Origin: Pseudomonadota bacterium
Lineage (GTDB): Bacteria > Pseudomonadota > Alphaproteobacteria > Rhizobiales > Xanthobacteraceae
Reading direction: 5' to 3'
Assembly (NCBI GenBank): GCA_023404705.1
Contig: JAEYAU010000261.1
Span: 95,533-159,532, forward strand
DNA: 64,000 bases
Within the stretch, counting starts at the first letter, position 1, and each line of letters starts with the position of its first letter. A program made the position numbers and the translations under genes. The notes under the pieces were generated by a model. It was not told where the DNA came from, did no database searches, and saw nothing but the letters and a program-made list of their open reading frames with translations. This document shows positions 42,894 to 51,710 of this stretch, one piece after another.

Positions 42894-44350
42894 TTCCGAT
42901 CCCGCCCGAGCTGCCTTTCGACGCGGTGGCCGCGGTGCTGCTGATCCCGGCCGTCTCGGCGGCGGTGCTCGCGCTGCTGCCCGGCTATCGGCTCGGCGCG
43001 CGCCTCAACGTGCTCGCGAGCCTGCTCACGCTCGCCGCCGCCGTCACGCTGTTCTGGCATCGGCCCGCGTCCGGCGCCTATTTCCTGGTCGACGACCTCA
43101 ACATCGTCTTCGTCGTGCTCACGACCTTCGTCGCCTTCACGACCAGCGTGTTCAGCGCGAGCTACATCGCCCACGAGCTCGAGGTTGGCCACCTGACGCC
43201 GACCTATCTGCGCTTCTACCACGCGATGTATCAGACCCTGATGTTCGCGATGAACCTGGCGCTGCTCGCCAACAATATCGGCTTGATGTGGGTCGCGATC
43301 GAGCTCGCCACCCTCACCACCGTGCTGATGGTCGGCATCTACCGCACGCATCAGGCGCTCGAGGCCGCCTGGAAATACTTCATCCTCGGCAGCGTCGGCA
43401 TCGCGCTCGCGCTGTTCGGCACCATCCTGGTCTATCTCGCGGCGCTGCCGGCGATCGGCGAGGGCGCGAGCGCGATGATCTGGACCAACCTGATCGCGAA
43501 CGCGGCCCGCTTCGACACCGGGCTGCTCAATCTCGCCTTTGTGTTCCTGCTGCTCGGCTACGGCACCAAGGTCGGCCTCGCGCCCTTGCACGCCTGGCTG
43601 CCCGACGCCCATGCCGAGGGCCCGACGCCGATCTCCGCCGTGCTCTCCGGGCTTCTGCTCAACGTCGCCCTCTACGCGCTGCTGCGTTTCAAGCTGCTGC
43701 TCGCCGGCAATCCCGGCGCGGTCGCGCCCGGCACGCTGATGGTGATCGCCGGACTCGTCTCGCTGATCTTCGCGGCCTTCATGCTCTACCGCCGGCGCGA
43801 CATCAAACGTCTGTTCGCCTATTCCTCCATCGAGCACATGGGCATCATCGCCTTCGCGTTCGGCATGGGGGGCCCGCTCGCCAACTTCGCCGGCCTCCTG
43901 CACATGACCATGCACTCGCTGACCAAGTCGGCGATCTTCTTCGCGGTCGGCCACATCGCGCAGGTGAAGGGCACGCAGAAGATCGCCGATATGGGCGGGC
44001 TCACCGAGACCCACCCGGCGCTCGGCTGGGGTCTCGTCGTCGGCGTGGTCGCGATCGCGGGCCTGCCGCCGTTCGGCATCTTCATGAGCGAGTTCCTGGT
44101 CGTGTCCTCGACCATGGCGCGCGTGCCGTGGCTCGCGATTCCGCTCGTGTTCGGCCTGTTGGTCGCCTTCGGCGCGCTGATGCTCCGCCTCAACGGCATC
44201 GCTTTCGGCGAGCCGCGCGGACCCACCGAGCCGACGAAGGCCTCCTTTGTGCCGATGTACGCCCATCTCGGGTTGGTGCTGCTCGGCGGCATCTGGCTGC
44301 CGTCGCCGCTGGTGACCTGGTTCCAGAACGTCGCGAAGCTGTTGGGGTGA
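42890..44350 (+). CDS. hyfF: Hydrogenase-4 subunit F-like (NuoL/M-type antiporter subunit)
   Basis: A 486-residue polytopic protein beginning with GTG (VIPIPPELPFDAV). GLMWVAIELATLTTVLMVG, VGLAPLHAWLPDAHAEGPTP, ISAVLSGLLLNVALYALLRF and KRLFAYSSIEHMGIIAFAFG are the NuoM/HyfF core with the conserved lysines and glutamates of the proton path. The upstream open frame is only a shadow of hyfE. It precedes hyfG by 19 bp. Confidence 0.92.
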   Translation: MIPIPPELPFDAVAAVLLIPAVSAAVLALLPGYRLGARLNVLASLLTLAAAVTLFWHRPASGAYFLVDDLNIVFVVLTTFVAFTTSVFSASYIAHELEVGHLTPTYLRFYHAMYQTLMFAMNLALLANNIGLMWVAIELATLTTVLMVGIYRTHQALEAAWKYFILGSVGIALALFGTILVYLAALPAIGEGASAMIWTNLIANAARFDTGLLNLAFVFLLLGYGTKVGLAPLHAWLPDAHAEGPTPISAVLSGLLLNVALYALLRFKLLLAGNPGAVAPGTLMVIAGLVSLIFAAFMLYRRRDIKRLFAYSSIEHMGIIAFAFGMGGPLANFAGLLHMTMHSLTKSAIFFAVGHIAQVKGTQKIADMGGLTETHPALGWGLVVGVVAIAGLPPFGIFMSEFLVVSSTMARVPWLAIPLVFGLLVAFGALMLRLNGIAFGEPRGPTEPTKASFVPMYAHLGLVLLGGIWLPSPLVTWFQNVAKLLG

Positions 44351-44369
44351 TGCGCAGAATGGACGGGCT

Positions 44370-45881
44370 ATGACGCTCATCGATCGCATTCCGAATGCCA
44401 CGGTGGTGTCGGCGCATCGTCCGTGGCCGCGCGCCGTCGTCAGCCACGAAGGCTGGCGCGACGCCGCCCGTGGAATCGCGGCCGGCGAACGCGCTTTGCT
44501 GGGACTCTGGTGCGACGGGGATGCCGTGCATCTCGCCGCCATCGAGGGGACGACCGGCGATCTCGCCGTGATCAGCACCGCATGCATCGACGACGAATTT
44601 CCTTCGCTCAGCGCCGTGCATCCGCCGGCCCTGCGGCTCGAGCGCGCGATCCGCGATCTCTACGGCGTCAAGGCGAAGGGGCTGTGGGACCTGCGGCCGT
44701 GGCTCGACTTCGGCGTCTGGGACGTGATGCAGCCGCTCGGCAAGGACCCGGGCCATGCGCCCTGGACCGCGCCCTATGTGTTCCTGCCGGTCGAAGGCGA
44801 CAACCTGCATCAGGTCCCGGTCGGCCCCGTGCATGCCGGCATCATCGAGCCCGGCCATTTCCGCTTCACCGCGAACGGCGAGACCGTGGTGCGGCTCGAG
44901 CAGCGCCTCGGCTATACCCACAAGGGTTCCGACAAGCTTCTGCTCGACGCCGACCTCGCGCGCGCCGCGCGTCTCGCGGGCCGCCGCTCGGGCGACAGCA
45001 CGGTCGCCTACGCCTACGCCTTCGCGCGCGCCGTCGAGGCGGCGCTCGCTATCGAGGTGCCGGCACGCGCGGTCCATCTGCGCGCGCTGATGGCCGAGCT
45101 CGAGCGCATCGCCAATCACCTCGGCGACTTCGGCGCCATCTGCAACGACGCCTCCTTCGTCATCATGCATTCCGAATGCGGCATCCTGCGCGAGAAGGTA
45201 CTGCGCGCCGCGCATGCGTGCTTCGGGCACCGCCTGATGATGGACCGCGTCGTTCCCGGGGGCGTGGCCGCGGATCTGCCGGGCGAAGGCGCGGCCCAGG
45301 TGCGTGGTCTGCTTGCGGACATCCGTCACCGCTTTCCGAGGCTCGTCGAGCTCTACGACAGCACGGCCTCGCTGCAGGACCGCACGGTAACGACAGGCAT
45401 CCTCAAGCCGGCCCTGGCGCGCCAGTGGTGCCCGGGCGGCTATGTGGGCCGCGCCTCGGGCCGCGCTTTCGACGCGCGCCGCACGCCCGGCTATCCGCCC
45501 TACACCGAGCTCAGCTTCGAAGTGCCCGTATTCAGTGAGGGCGACGTCAATGCGCGCGTCTGGGTGCGCATCCGCGAGATCGAGCAGAGCCTCGCGCTGA
45601 TCGAACAGATCCTGGACCGTCTGCCGGAGGGAGAGATCCGCGTCGACACACCTGCGGCGGGAGAGGAGCGCGAAGGCCTCGCGCTGGTCGAAGGCTTCCG
45701 TGGCGATATCCTCGCCTGGGTGCGCCTCGCCGCGGACGGCGCCGTGGCGCGCGCGCATCTGCGCGATCCGTCCTGGTTCCAGTGGCCGCTGCTCGAAGCC
45801 GCGATCGAGGGCAACATCATCGCGGACTTCCCGATCTGCAACAAGTCATTCAACTGCTCCTATTCCGGGCACGACATGTAG
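44370..45881 (+). CDS. hyfG: Hydrogenase-4 large-subunit-like protein (NuoCD type) lacking L1 nickel ligands
   Basis: A 503-residue protein: residues 1-140 are NuoC-like (LERAIRDLYGVKAKGLWDLR), the rest NuoD/[NiFe]-large-subunit-like (GPVHAGIIEPGHFRF, RLGYTHKGSDKLL, AELERIANHLGDFGAICND, RVVPGGV). In true hydrogenases the L1 CxxC follows the RGxEKL block; here that stretch reads LAGRRSGDSTVAY (203-213) with no cysteine. The C-terminal L2 CxxC is replaced by PICNKSFNCSYSGHDM, with Cys490 and Cys496 five residues apart. A Ni-Fe centre therefore cannot be built in the normal way; this is the Ehr type. Confidence 0.9.
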   Translation: MTLIDRIPNATVVSAHRPWPRAVVSHEGWRDAARGIAAGERALLGLWCDGDAVHLAAIEGTTGDLAVISTACIDDEFPSLSAVHPPALRLERAIRDLYGVKAKGLWDLRPWLDFGVWDVMQPLGKDPGHAPWTAPYVFLPVEGDNLHQVPVGPVHAGIIEPGHFRFTANGETVVRLEQRLGYTHKGSDKLLLDADLARAARLAGRRSGDSTVAYAYAFARAVEAALAIEVPARAVHLRALMAELERIANHLGDFGAICNDASFVIMHSECGILREKVLRAAHACFGHRLMMDRVVPGGVAADLPGEGAAQVRGLLADIRHRFPRLVELYDSTASLQDRTVTTGILKPALARQWCPGGYVGRASGRAFDARRTPGYPPYTELSFEVPVFSEGDVNARVWVRIREIEQSLALIEQILDRLPEGEIRVDTPAAGEEREGLALVEGFRGDILAWVRLAADGAVARAHLRDPSWFQWPLLEAAIEGNIIADFPICNKSFNCSYSGHDM

Positions 45882-45882
45882 C

Positions 45883-45927
45883 GCACGATCCCGAAAAGTG
45901 GGCACCGGTTTTCGGGCAGGATCATGC
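45883..45927. repeat. 45-bp palindromic element, copy 2
   Basis: The same element as at 42,167: arms GCACGATC/GATCATGC and CCGAAAA/TTTTCGG, with one arm base changed. It lies 2 bp after the hyfG stop and 20 bp before the hyfI start, so it is inside the operon transcript. Confidence 0.88.
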
Positions 45928-45946
45928 GTCAAAGAAGAGAAGCGCA

Positions 45947-46528
45947 ATGCGTCGGACCTTGTTCGAAAACCTGACACGCAACCCGGTGACCGAGCCGGCG
46001 CCCCCCGTCGAGGACGCGGCGCTCGCCGCACTCGCCGAGAGCGTCGACCGCGCCGCCAAGCTGCGGCTCGGCCGCTCGCTCTCGATCCGCGAAGTCGATG
46101 CCGGCTCGTGCAACGGCTGCGAGCTGGAGATCCACGCGCTCAACAACGCCTTCTATGATCTCGAACGCTTCGGTCTGCGCTTCGTCGCCTCACCGCGCCA
46201 CGCCGACGTGCTGATGGTCACCGGGCCCGTCACCAAGAGCATGCGCGAGGCGCTCCAGCGGACCTACAACGCCACGCCGGACCCCAAATGGGTGGTCGCG
46301 GTCGGCGATTGTGCGCTCAATGGCGGCCTCTTCGCGGACAGCTACGCGGTGGTGGGCGGGGTGTCCCGGGTCGTGCCCGTCGACCTGCACATCCCGGGCT
46401 GCCCGCCGGATCCGGTCGCGCTGCTCAAGGGCCTGCTGGCCCTGATGGAGCCCGAGCCGGCCCGGCCCGCAGCGAGTGCGGCGCCAGCAGAAGCGCCCAG
46501 CGAACCGCAGGCGCCCGCGGCGCCCTAA
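45947..46528 (+). CDS. hyfI: Hydrogenase-4 small-subunit-like protein (NuoB type)
   Basis: A 193-residue protein related to HycG/HyfI and NuoB. The proximal [4Fe-4S] ligands are complete: Cys55 and Cys58 in DAGSCNGCELEI, Cys122 in VAVGDCALNGG and Cys152 in IPGCPPDP. So an electron-transfer cluster remains beside a large subunit without nickel ligands. The tail after residue 165 is Ala/Pro/Glu-rich (PARPAASAAPAEAP) and probably disordered. No ferredoxin-like HyfA/HyfH gene follows. Confidence 0.92.
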   Translation: MRRTLFENLTRNPVTEPAPPVEDAALAALAESVDRAAKLRLGRSLSIREVDAGSCNGCELEIHALNNAFYDLERFGLRFVASPRHADVLMVTGPVTKSMREALQRTYNATPDPKWVVAVGDCALNGGLFADSYAVVGGVSRVVPVDLHIPGCPPDPVALLKGLLALMEPEPARPAASAAPAEAPSEPQAPAAP

Positions 46529-46564
46529 GCGGAACGACCGGCGCGGCTCCCGCATTAACCCGGT

Positions 46565-46876
46565 ATGAGCTCCCCGGTCGTCGTCTCCATTCCGCATCGG
46601 CTCGGCAAGGAAGAGGCGGTGCGCCGCCTCAAGTCCGGCCTCGAACGGGCGCGCAGCGAGTTTGCATCCGTCCTCACCATGCGGGAGCAGACCTGGACCG
46701 GCGATCGCGTCGACTTCAGCGTGGCGGCGCTCGGGCAGGAGGCGCGAGGCAGCATCGATGTCGCCGAGGACCACGTGCGGCTCGAAGTCCATTTGCCCTG
46801 GCTGCTCGCGCGGCTCGTCAACAAGATCGAGCCCCTGATCCGGCGCCAGGGCCACCTCATGCTGGAAAAGAAGTAG
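46565..46876 (+). CDS. Polyhydroxyalkanoic acid system family protein (PHA_gran_rgn)
   Basis: A 103-residue protein: VVVSIPHRLGKEEAVRRLKSG, WTGDRVDFSVAALGQEARG and VRLEVHLPWLLARLVNKIEP match the short PHA granule-region family (also written as polyhydroxyalkanoic acid system protein). Members are found in many proteobacteria; their function is poorly defined. It starts 36 bp after hyfI and shares its direction, so it may be co-transcribed, and it converges with the aminotransferase gene. Confidence 0.8.
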   Translation: MSSPVVVSIPHRLGKEEAVRRLKSGLERARSEFASVLTMREQTWTGDRVDFSVAALGQEARGSIDVAEDHVRLEVHLPWLLARLVNKIEPLIRRQGHLMLEKK

Positions 46877-48112
46877 CTACGCCTCCGCCTCGCGGTAGAC
46901 CGCGAGTGCCGCGTCCACGCCGGACACCGGCTTGGTCCGGACGCCGCACTGCCGCAGGGCCACCTCGAGCGCGGCAAGGCATGTGAGCACGCTCTCTTTG
47001 CGGCATACATAGCCCATGGTCCCGATCCGCCAGATCTTGCCGCGGAGCGGACCGAACGAGGTGCCGATCTCGATGCCGAAGTCGTTCAGCATGATCGCGC
47101 GCACCCGTTCCCCGTCGATGCCGTCCGGGATCTCGACACCCGTGACGTTCGGCATCTTGTTCTTCTGATCTCCGAACAACGTCAGGCCCATGGTGGCGAG
47201 CCCGGTGCTGAGCGCCGTGCTCGCGAGCCGGTGGCGTGCGAAGCGCGCCTCGAGGCCTTCGGCGAGCGCGATGCGCGCGCATTCGCGTGCCGCGTACAGC
47301 ATCGAGGTCGCCTCGGTGTGGTGGTTGAGCCGCGCCTCGCTCCAATAGTCCATCAGCATCGGCAGGTCGAAGTAGTTCGACTGGATGATCGGCCCGTTCT
47401 CGGCAACCGCCTCGTCGGGCCGGATGCCGGCCTCGATGTGCTTGCGCGCCTGCACGATCTCGACGACGCGCTCGTTGAACGTCACGGGCGAGGAGCCAGG
47501 CGGGCCCGACAGGCACTTCTGCAGTCCCGCCGAGACCGCATCGAGCTTCCAGCGGTCGACCGCCACGTCCATCCCGCCGAGCGTCGCGGTCGCGTCGACG
47601 TAGAGGATCACGTCGTGGCGCCGGCAGATCTCGCCGATCTCCGCGAGCGGCTGCGCCATGGTGGTCGAGGTGTCGCCATGCACCAGCGCCAGCACCTTCG
47701 GCCGGCGCCGCTTGATCGCGTCCTCGATCTCGTCGGGCGTGAACACGGTGCCCCAGGTGCGGTCGATGGTCACGACATCGGCGCCGCAGCGTCCCGCGAT
47801 CTCGGCGAGCAGGTGCCCGAAGCGGCCGAACACCGGCACCAGCACGCGGTCGCCGGGCGCGATCAGCGAGACCAGCAGCCCCTCGATGCCGCCGCGCGCG
47901 GTGGCGTCGATCAGGAAGGTCCAGCGATTGCGCGTCTGATAGACCCGCCGGTAGAGCTCCATGGTGTCGTTCATATAGGCCGTGAAGGCCGGGTCGAACT
48001 GGCCGAGCATCGGCATCGAGAGCGCGCGCAGCACGCGCGGATCGACCCCCACGGGCCCCGGTCCCATCAGCAGACGCGGCGGCGGGTTGAGCTCGGCGAA
48101 TTCGTCGATCAT
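46877..48112 (-). CDS. pucG: PLP aminotransferase, (S)-ureidoglycine-glyoxylate type
   Basis: A 411-residue class V aminotransferase. LLMGPGPVGVDPRVLRAL opens the fold; VSAGLQKCLSGPPGSSPVTF carries the PLP-linking lysine; GPIIQSNYFDLPMLMDYWSE and RLNHHTEATSMLYAARE are blocks I associate with ureidoglycine-glyoxylate aminotransferases (PucG/HpxJ) rather than plain alanine-glyoxylate or serine-glyoxylate enzymes. PucG moves the ureidoglycine amino group to glyoxylate late in purine breakdown. The hydantoinase and OHCU/HIU fusion in this window fit that theme. AGT/SGAT activity remains possible. Confidence 0.75.
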   Translation of the reverse strand: MIDEFAELNPPPRLLMGPGPVGVDPRVLRALSMPMLGQFDPAFTAYMNDTMELYRRVYQTRNRWTFLIDATARGGIEGLLVSLIAPGDRVLVPVFGRFGHLLAEIAGRCGADVVTIDRTWGTVFTPDEIEDAIKRRRPKVLALVHGDTSTTMAQPLAEIGEICRRHDVILYVDATATLGGMDVAVDRWKLDAVSAGLQKCLSGPPGSSPVTFNERVVEIVQARKHIEAGIRPDEAVAENGPIIQSNYFDLPMLMDYWSEARLNHHTEATSMLYAARECARIALAEGLEARFARHRLASTALSTGLATMGLTLFGDQKNKMPNVTGVEIPDGIDGERVRAIMLNDFGIEIGTSFGPLRGKIWRIGTMGYVCRKESVLTCLAALEVALRQCGVRTKPVSGVDAALAVYREAEA

Positions 48113-48153
48113 GAAAATCCCTTCGGTCGGCGCGCTGTCTTAGCAGTCGCTTC

Positions 48154-48276
48154 GTAGGGCGCAATAGCGGTCCGCGTCAGCGGACGAGCGTATTGCGCCG
48201 AGGCCACGCCGGCTGGCGCGGTGTTTGCGGACGAGCACGCGGCGCAATACGGTGCTGCGCACCTATTGCGCTCTAC
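48154..48276. repeat. Paired palindromes (GCGCAATA/TATTGCGC)
   Basis: Two successive inverted repeats: GGCGCAATA (48158-48166) with TATTGCGCC (48191-48199), containing an inner GTCCGC/GCGGAC hairpin, then GGCGCAATA (48241-48249) with TATTGCGC (48264-48271). They occupy most of the 181-bp divergent gap between the aminotransferase and the PLP enzyme. They look like REP-type extragenic repeats, and could also form hairpins in either transcript's leader. Confidence 0.75.
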
Positions 48277-48293
48277 AGGCCGGAGATCCCGCC

Positions 48294-49358
48294 ATGCCGC
48301 TCTCGGTTGCCGATATCGACACGCCCGCTGTGCTCATCGACCTCGACCGGGTCGAGGCCAACATCCGCCGCCTGCAGGAGCGGCTCGACGCCGCCGGCGT
48401 CGCCAACCGCCCCCACATCAAGACGCACAAGATCCCGGCGCTCGCGAAGCTGCAGATCGCGGCCGGCGCGATCGGCATCACGTGCCAGAAGCTCGGCGAG
48501 GCCGAGGTCTTTGCCGACGCAGGCGTCACCGACGATATCCTGCTCACCTACAACGTGCTCGGCGAAGCGAAGGGCGAGCGACTCGCAGCGCTCGTGAAAC
48601 GCCTCAAGCGCATGGCCGTCGTGCTCGACAACGAGATTGTCGCACGTGGCCTCTCGGATGCGGCCATGCGCCACGGCGTCGACATCCGGTTCCTCATCGA
48701 GTGCGACACCGGCTTTGGCCGCAACGGCGTGCAGAGCCCGCAGGCCGCGCTCGACCTTGCGCGCGAGGCGATGCGCATGCCCGGAATGCAGTTCGAAGGG
48801 CTGATGACCTTCCCGCTCAAGTCGCCCGACACGCGCCAGTATCTCGAGCGCGCGCTGCAGCTCTTCAACGGTGCGGGCATTCCGGTGCCCGTGGTCTCGG
48901 GCGGCGGCACGCCCGCCGTCAAGCATGTGGGCGACTTCCCGATGCTCACGGAGCATCGCGCGGGCACCTATATCTACAACGACGTCATGATGGTGACGGC
49001 CGGCGCCGCCACCTGGGACGACTGCGCCTTCACGGTGCGCGCCACCGTGGTGAGCCGCCCGACCGAGACGCGCGCGATTCTCGATTCCGGCTCCAAGGTG
49101 CTGACGACCGAGCAGCATTACGCCAAGGGTCTTGGCCGCATCGTCGAATATCCCGACGCCGCCATCACGGGCTTCTCCGAGGAGCACGGCATGGTCGACC
49201 TCTCGGCCTCCACGCGCCGGCCCAAGGTCGGCGAGATCGTCCACGTGATCCCGAACCACTGCTGCGTCGTCACCAATATGATGGACGAGGTCTACGCCGT
49301 GAGGGGAGGGACGGTGGAGACCGTCTTTCCGGTCGCGGCACGCGGCAAGGTGCGGTAG
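48294..49358 (+). CDS. D-threonine aldolase/D-serine dehydratase-type PLP enzyme
   Basis: A 354-residue fold-type III PLP enzyme (DSD1/D-TA family). DTPAVLIDLDRVEANI opens it; RPHIKTHKIPALAKLQ includes Lys43, the likely PLP-binding lysine. The metal site of this family is seen in VIPNHCCVVTNM as His322 and Cys324. Such enzymes split D-3-hydroxyamino acids or dehydrate D-serine with Mn2+ or Zn2+. Start at the ATG 48294, where homology begins. Its partner, the 2-hydroxyacid dehydrogenase 58 bp on, could reduce the glyoxylate or keto acid released. Confidence 0.85.
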   Translation: MPLSVADIDTPAVLIDLDRVEANIRRLQERLDAAGVANRPHIKTHKIPALAKLQIAAGAIGITCQKLGEAEVFADAGVTDDILLTYNVLGEAKGERLAALVKRLKRMAVVLDNEIVARGLSDAAMRHGVDIRFLIECDTGFGRNGVQSPQAALDLAREAMRMPGMQFEGLMTFPLKSPDTRQYLERALQLFNGAGIPVPVVSGGGTPAVKHVGDFPMLTEHRAGTYIYNDVMMVTAGAATWDDCAFTVRATVVSRPTETRAILDSGSKVLTTEQHYAKGLGRIVEYPDAAITGFSEEHGMVDLSASTRRPKVGEIVHVIPNHCCVVTNMMDEVYAVRGGTVETVFPVAARGKVR

Positions 49359-49416
49359 CGATTCATCTGCGCTTTGTTATAGTGCCGGCCTTCAGCCTTC
49401 CAACCAAGGTCATCTC

Positions 49417-50397
49417 ATGTCCTTTCGCCGCCTCCCGCCGCGGGAGCAACTGACGGTTCTCTTCGCCCATGTCGCCTATCGCATGTCGGAGCGCTTCGCG
49501 CTGCGCGACACCGGGATCCGAGCCGTCGAGGTGCGCAGCCGCGAGGAGCTCGATGCGCGCATCGGCGAAGCGCATGTGCTCTCGGTCTCCGGCATGTGGC
49601 GCAACGATCTGATCGCGCAGGCCGGCAATCTCGCCTTCGTGCAGTCGATCAGCGCCGGCACCGACCAATACGACAAGGATGCCTTCCGCGCCGCCGGCAT
49701 CCGGCTCGCGAGCGCACAGGGCGTGAACGCCCGCGCGGTGTCCGAACATGCCATGTCGCTGATCCTCGCGATGACGCGCCAGCTTCATTTCGCGCGCGAC
49801 AATCAGGCGAAGCATCACTGGCGCGGCATGATCGGTGATCTCGCGCAGCGCGAGGACGAGCTCGGCGGCAAGAAGCTGCTGGTGGTCGGGCTCGGCCGCA
49901 TCGGCTCACGGCTCGCCGAGCTCGGCCGCGCCTTCGGCATGTATGTGGTCGGCGTGAAGCGCGATGTCGGCGCCGGAACGGGCGCGGCCGACGAGATCAT
50001 TCCGCAGAGCCGGCTGCTCGCACATCTGCCGGAAGCCGACTTCGTCGCGCTCACGTGCCCGCTCACGCCGGAGACCGAGCGCCTGATCGATGCCCGCGCG
50101 CTCGCCGCCATGAAGCCTTCGGCCTTCCTCATCAACGTCGCGCGCGGCCGCGTTGTCGACGAGCCGGCCCTCATCGAAGCCCTGCGTGGTGGCCGCATCG
50201 CCGGCGCCGGCATCGACACCACGGTGGAGGAGCCGCTGCCCGCCGCGTCACCGCTCTGGGACCTGCCGAACGCATTCATCACCCCGCACACAGCAGGTGA
50301 AACCCGCCGCTACGAGGACAACGTCCTCGATCTTCTGGTCGAGAACGTCGAGCGCCTCTGGCGGGGCGAGACCGAGCTGCGCAACCAGGTCGTCTAG
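49417..50397 (+). CDS. D-isomer specific 2-hydroxyacid dehydrogenase
   Basis: A 326-residue NAD(P)-dependent enzyme. VVGLGRIGSRLAELGRAFGM is the cofactor loop; INVARGRVVDEPALIEAL carries the catalytic Arg region and FITPHTAGETRRYEDN the catalytic His. SISAGTDQYDKDAF is the substrate-side loop. GhrA/GyaR-like members reduce glyoxylate, hydroxypyruvate or similar acids. It follows the PLP enzyme and likely shares its transcript. It converges with the methyltransferase after 98 bp. Confidence 0.88.
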   Translation: MSFRRLPPREQLTVLFAHVAYRMSERFALRDTGIRAVEVRSREELDARIGEAHVLSVSGMWRNDLIAQAGNLAFVQSISAGTDQYDKDAFRAAGIRLASAQGVNARAVSEHAMSLILAMTRQLHFARDNQAKHHWRGMIGDLAQREDELGGKKLLVVGLGRIGSRLAELGRAFGMYVVGVKRDVGAGTGAADEIIPQSRLLAHLPEADFVALTCPLTPETERLIDARALAAMKPSAFLINVARGRVVDEPALIEALRGGRIAGAGIDTTVEEPLPAASPLWDLPNAFITPHTAGETRRYEDNVLDLLVENVERLWRGETELRNQVV

Positions 50398-50495
50398 CCG
50401 CCGGTCGGCGCTCAGCCGCCGCAGCCACAGCAGCGCGAAGATGGCCGGAACGAGCCCGGCCATCAGATCGCGCAGCCGCAGCCAAAGCCACACCG

Positions 50496-51554
50496 TCACA
50501 GCCGCGCTTCCAGCACGAGGTTGAACGGCGTCTGCAGCGCACGGCGAAAGCGCGAGAAGCCGGCGGCCGCGAAGATCTCGGCGAGCCGCGCCTCGCCGGC
50601 CTGCGCGCCGAGCGCATGCGTGCCGCGCTCCGAGATCGCATGTGCCACGCACATGGTCGTCGAGGCCGAGTAGTAGAGCCGGCCGACCGGGTTCAGATTC
50701 TCCTCGACGCGATCGCTGGCGAACGGCTCGACCAGCAGCACGGTGCCGTCCGGCGCGAGCGCGCGCGCGGCATGCTCCGCCGCCGCGGCCGGCCGGCCCA
50801 TGTCGTGCAGGCAGTCGAAGAAGCAGATCAGGGCGTAGTCGTCGCCCGGATAGGCGTCGGCCTTGGCGATCTCGAAGCGGGCTCGCCCGCCGAGACCGGC
50901 CTTCGCGGCATGCTGCCGCGCCGCCTCGATCGAGCCCGCATGCACATCGAAGCCGACGAAGCGGGAGTTCGGAAAGGCCTCCGCCATGATGATGGTCGAG
51001 TGGCCGTGTCCGCAGCCGACATCCGCCACCGTGATGCCGCGCTCGAGCGCGCCGACCACGCCGTCGAGCGCCGGCAGCCATTGCGGCACCAGGCTGCCGC
51101 GATAGGCGTTGCGATAGAACCCCGCGACGCCGCAATGCAGGCGATGATCATGCTCCCCCCAGGCGACGCCCTTGCCGGTGCGGAACGCCTCGATCGCCTT
51201 CTCCTCGTCCGACCACATCGAAGCGACCACTTGCCACGCCGGCGTGAAATGCGCCGGGCTCGTCTCGTCGGCGAGCACGAAGGCCTGCTCGGGCGAGAGC
51301 TCGTAGGTCTGGCTCGAGGGATGATAGGTGACGTATCCGCCCGCGGCCTGCGCGTTGAGCCATTCGCGCACATAGCGTTCGGCGCAGCCGCCGCGGCGCG
51401 CGAGCTCCGCCGAGGTGAGGGGTCCGGCGCCGGCCATCGCGCGGAACAGGCCGAGCTTGTCGCCGATGCTGACCATGACGCCGGCATAGCCGGCCGATAG
51501 ATCGTTGACGACCTTGCCGAGAAGCGTGTCGAGCTTGGATTGATCGAGCTGCAT
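50496..51554 (-). CDS. Winged-helix/class I SAM methyltransferase
   Basis: A 352-residue protein. The N-terminal 100 residues form a winged-helix-like dimerisation domain (LTSAELARRGGCAERYVREW), as in small-molecule O-methyltransferases. The SAM domain has ITVADVGCGHGHSTIIMAEA, FVGFDVHAGSIEAAR and CFFDCLHDMGRPAAAAEH. The substrate is unknown. It is divergent from a GlxA-type regulator with a 156-bp shared control region, which suggests regulation by that protein. The ATG at 51554 is the homology start; the open frame runs on upstream without a plausible gene. Confidence 0.85.
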   Translation of the reverse strand: MQLDQSKLDTLLGKVVNDLSAGYAGVMVSIGDKLGLFRAMAGAGPLTSAELARRGGCAERYVREWLNAQAAGGYVTYHPSSQTYELSPEQAFVLADETSPAHFTPAWQVVASMWSDEEKAIEAFRTGKGVAWGEHDHRLHCGVAGFYRNAYRGSLVPQWLPALDGVVGALERGITVADVGCGHGHSTIIMAEAFPNSRFVGFDVHAGSIEAARQHAAKAGLGGRARFEIAKADAYPGDDYALICFFDCLHDMGRPAAAAEHAARALAPDGTVLLVEPFASDRVEENLNPVGRLYYSASTTMCVAHAISERGTHALGAQAGEARLAEIFAAAGFSRFRRALQTPFNLVLEARL

Positions 51555-51710
51555 TGTGGTGTCCTCTGTTGCGCGGCACCGTCTCGGCCGCTGTTGCGCG
51601 ACCTTTTGCAGCAACCCGCTCCGCAGCGTCAGAGGCAGCCGTGACACGACCGGTCCGTTCGTGCCAACGTCGCTTGACCCCACGGCAGAGACCGGGCACG
51701 GCAGACCGTG

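Noticed and set aside
44370..45881. Functional [NiFe]-hydrogenase / formate hydrogenlyase
   Set aside because: The L1 CxxC is absent and L2 is altered in the large subunit, and no ferredoxin subunit is encoded; an Ehr-type complex fits better.
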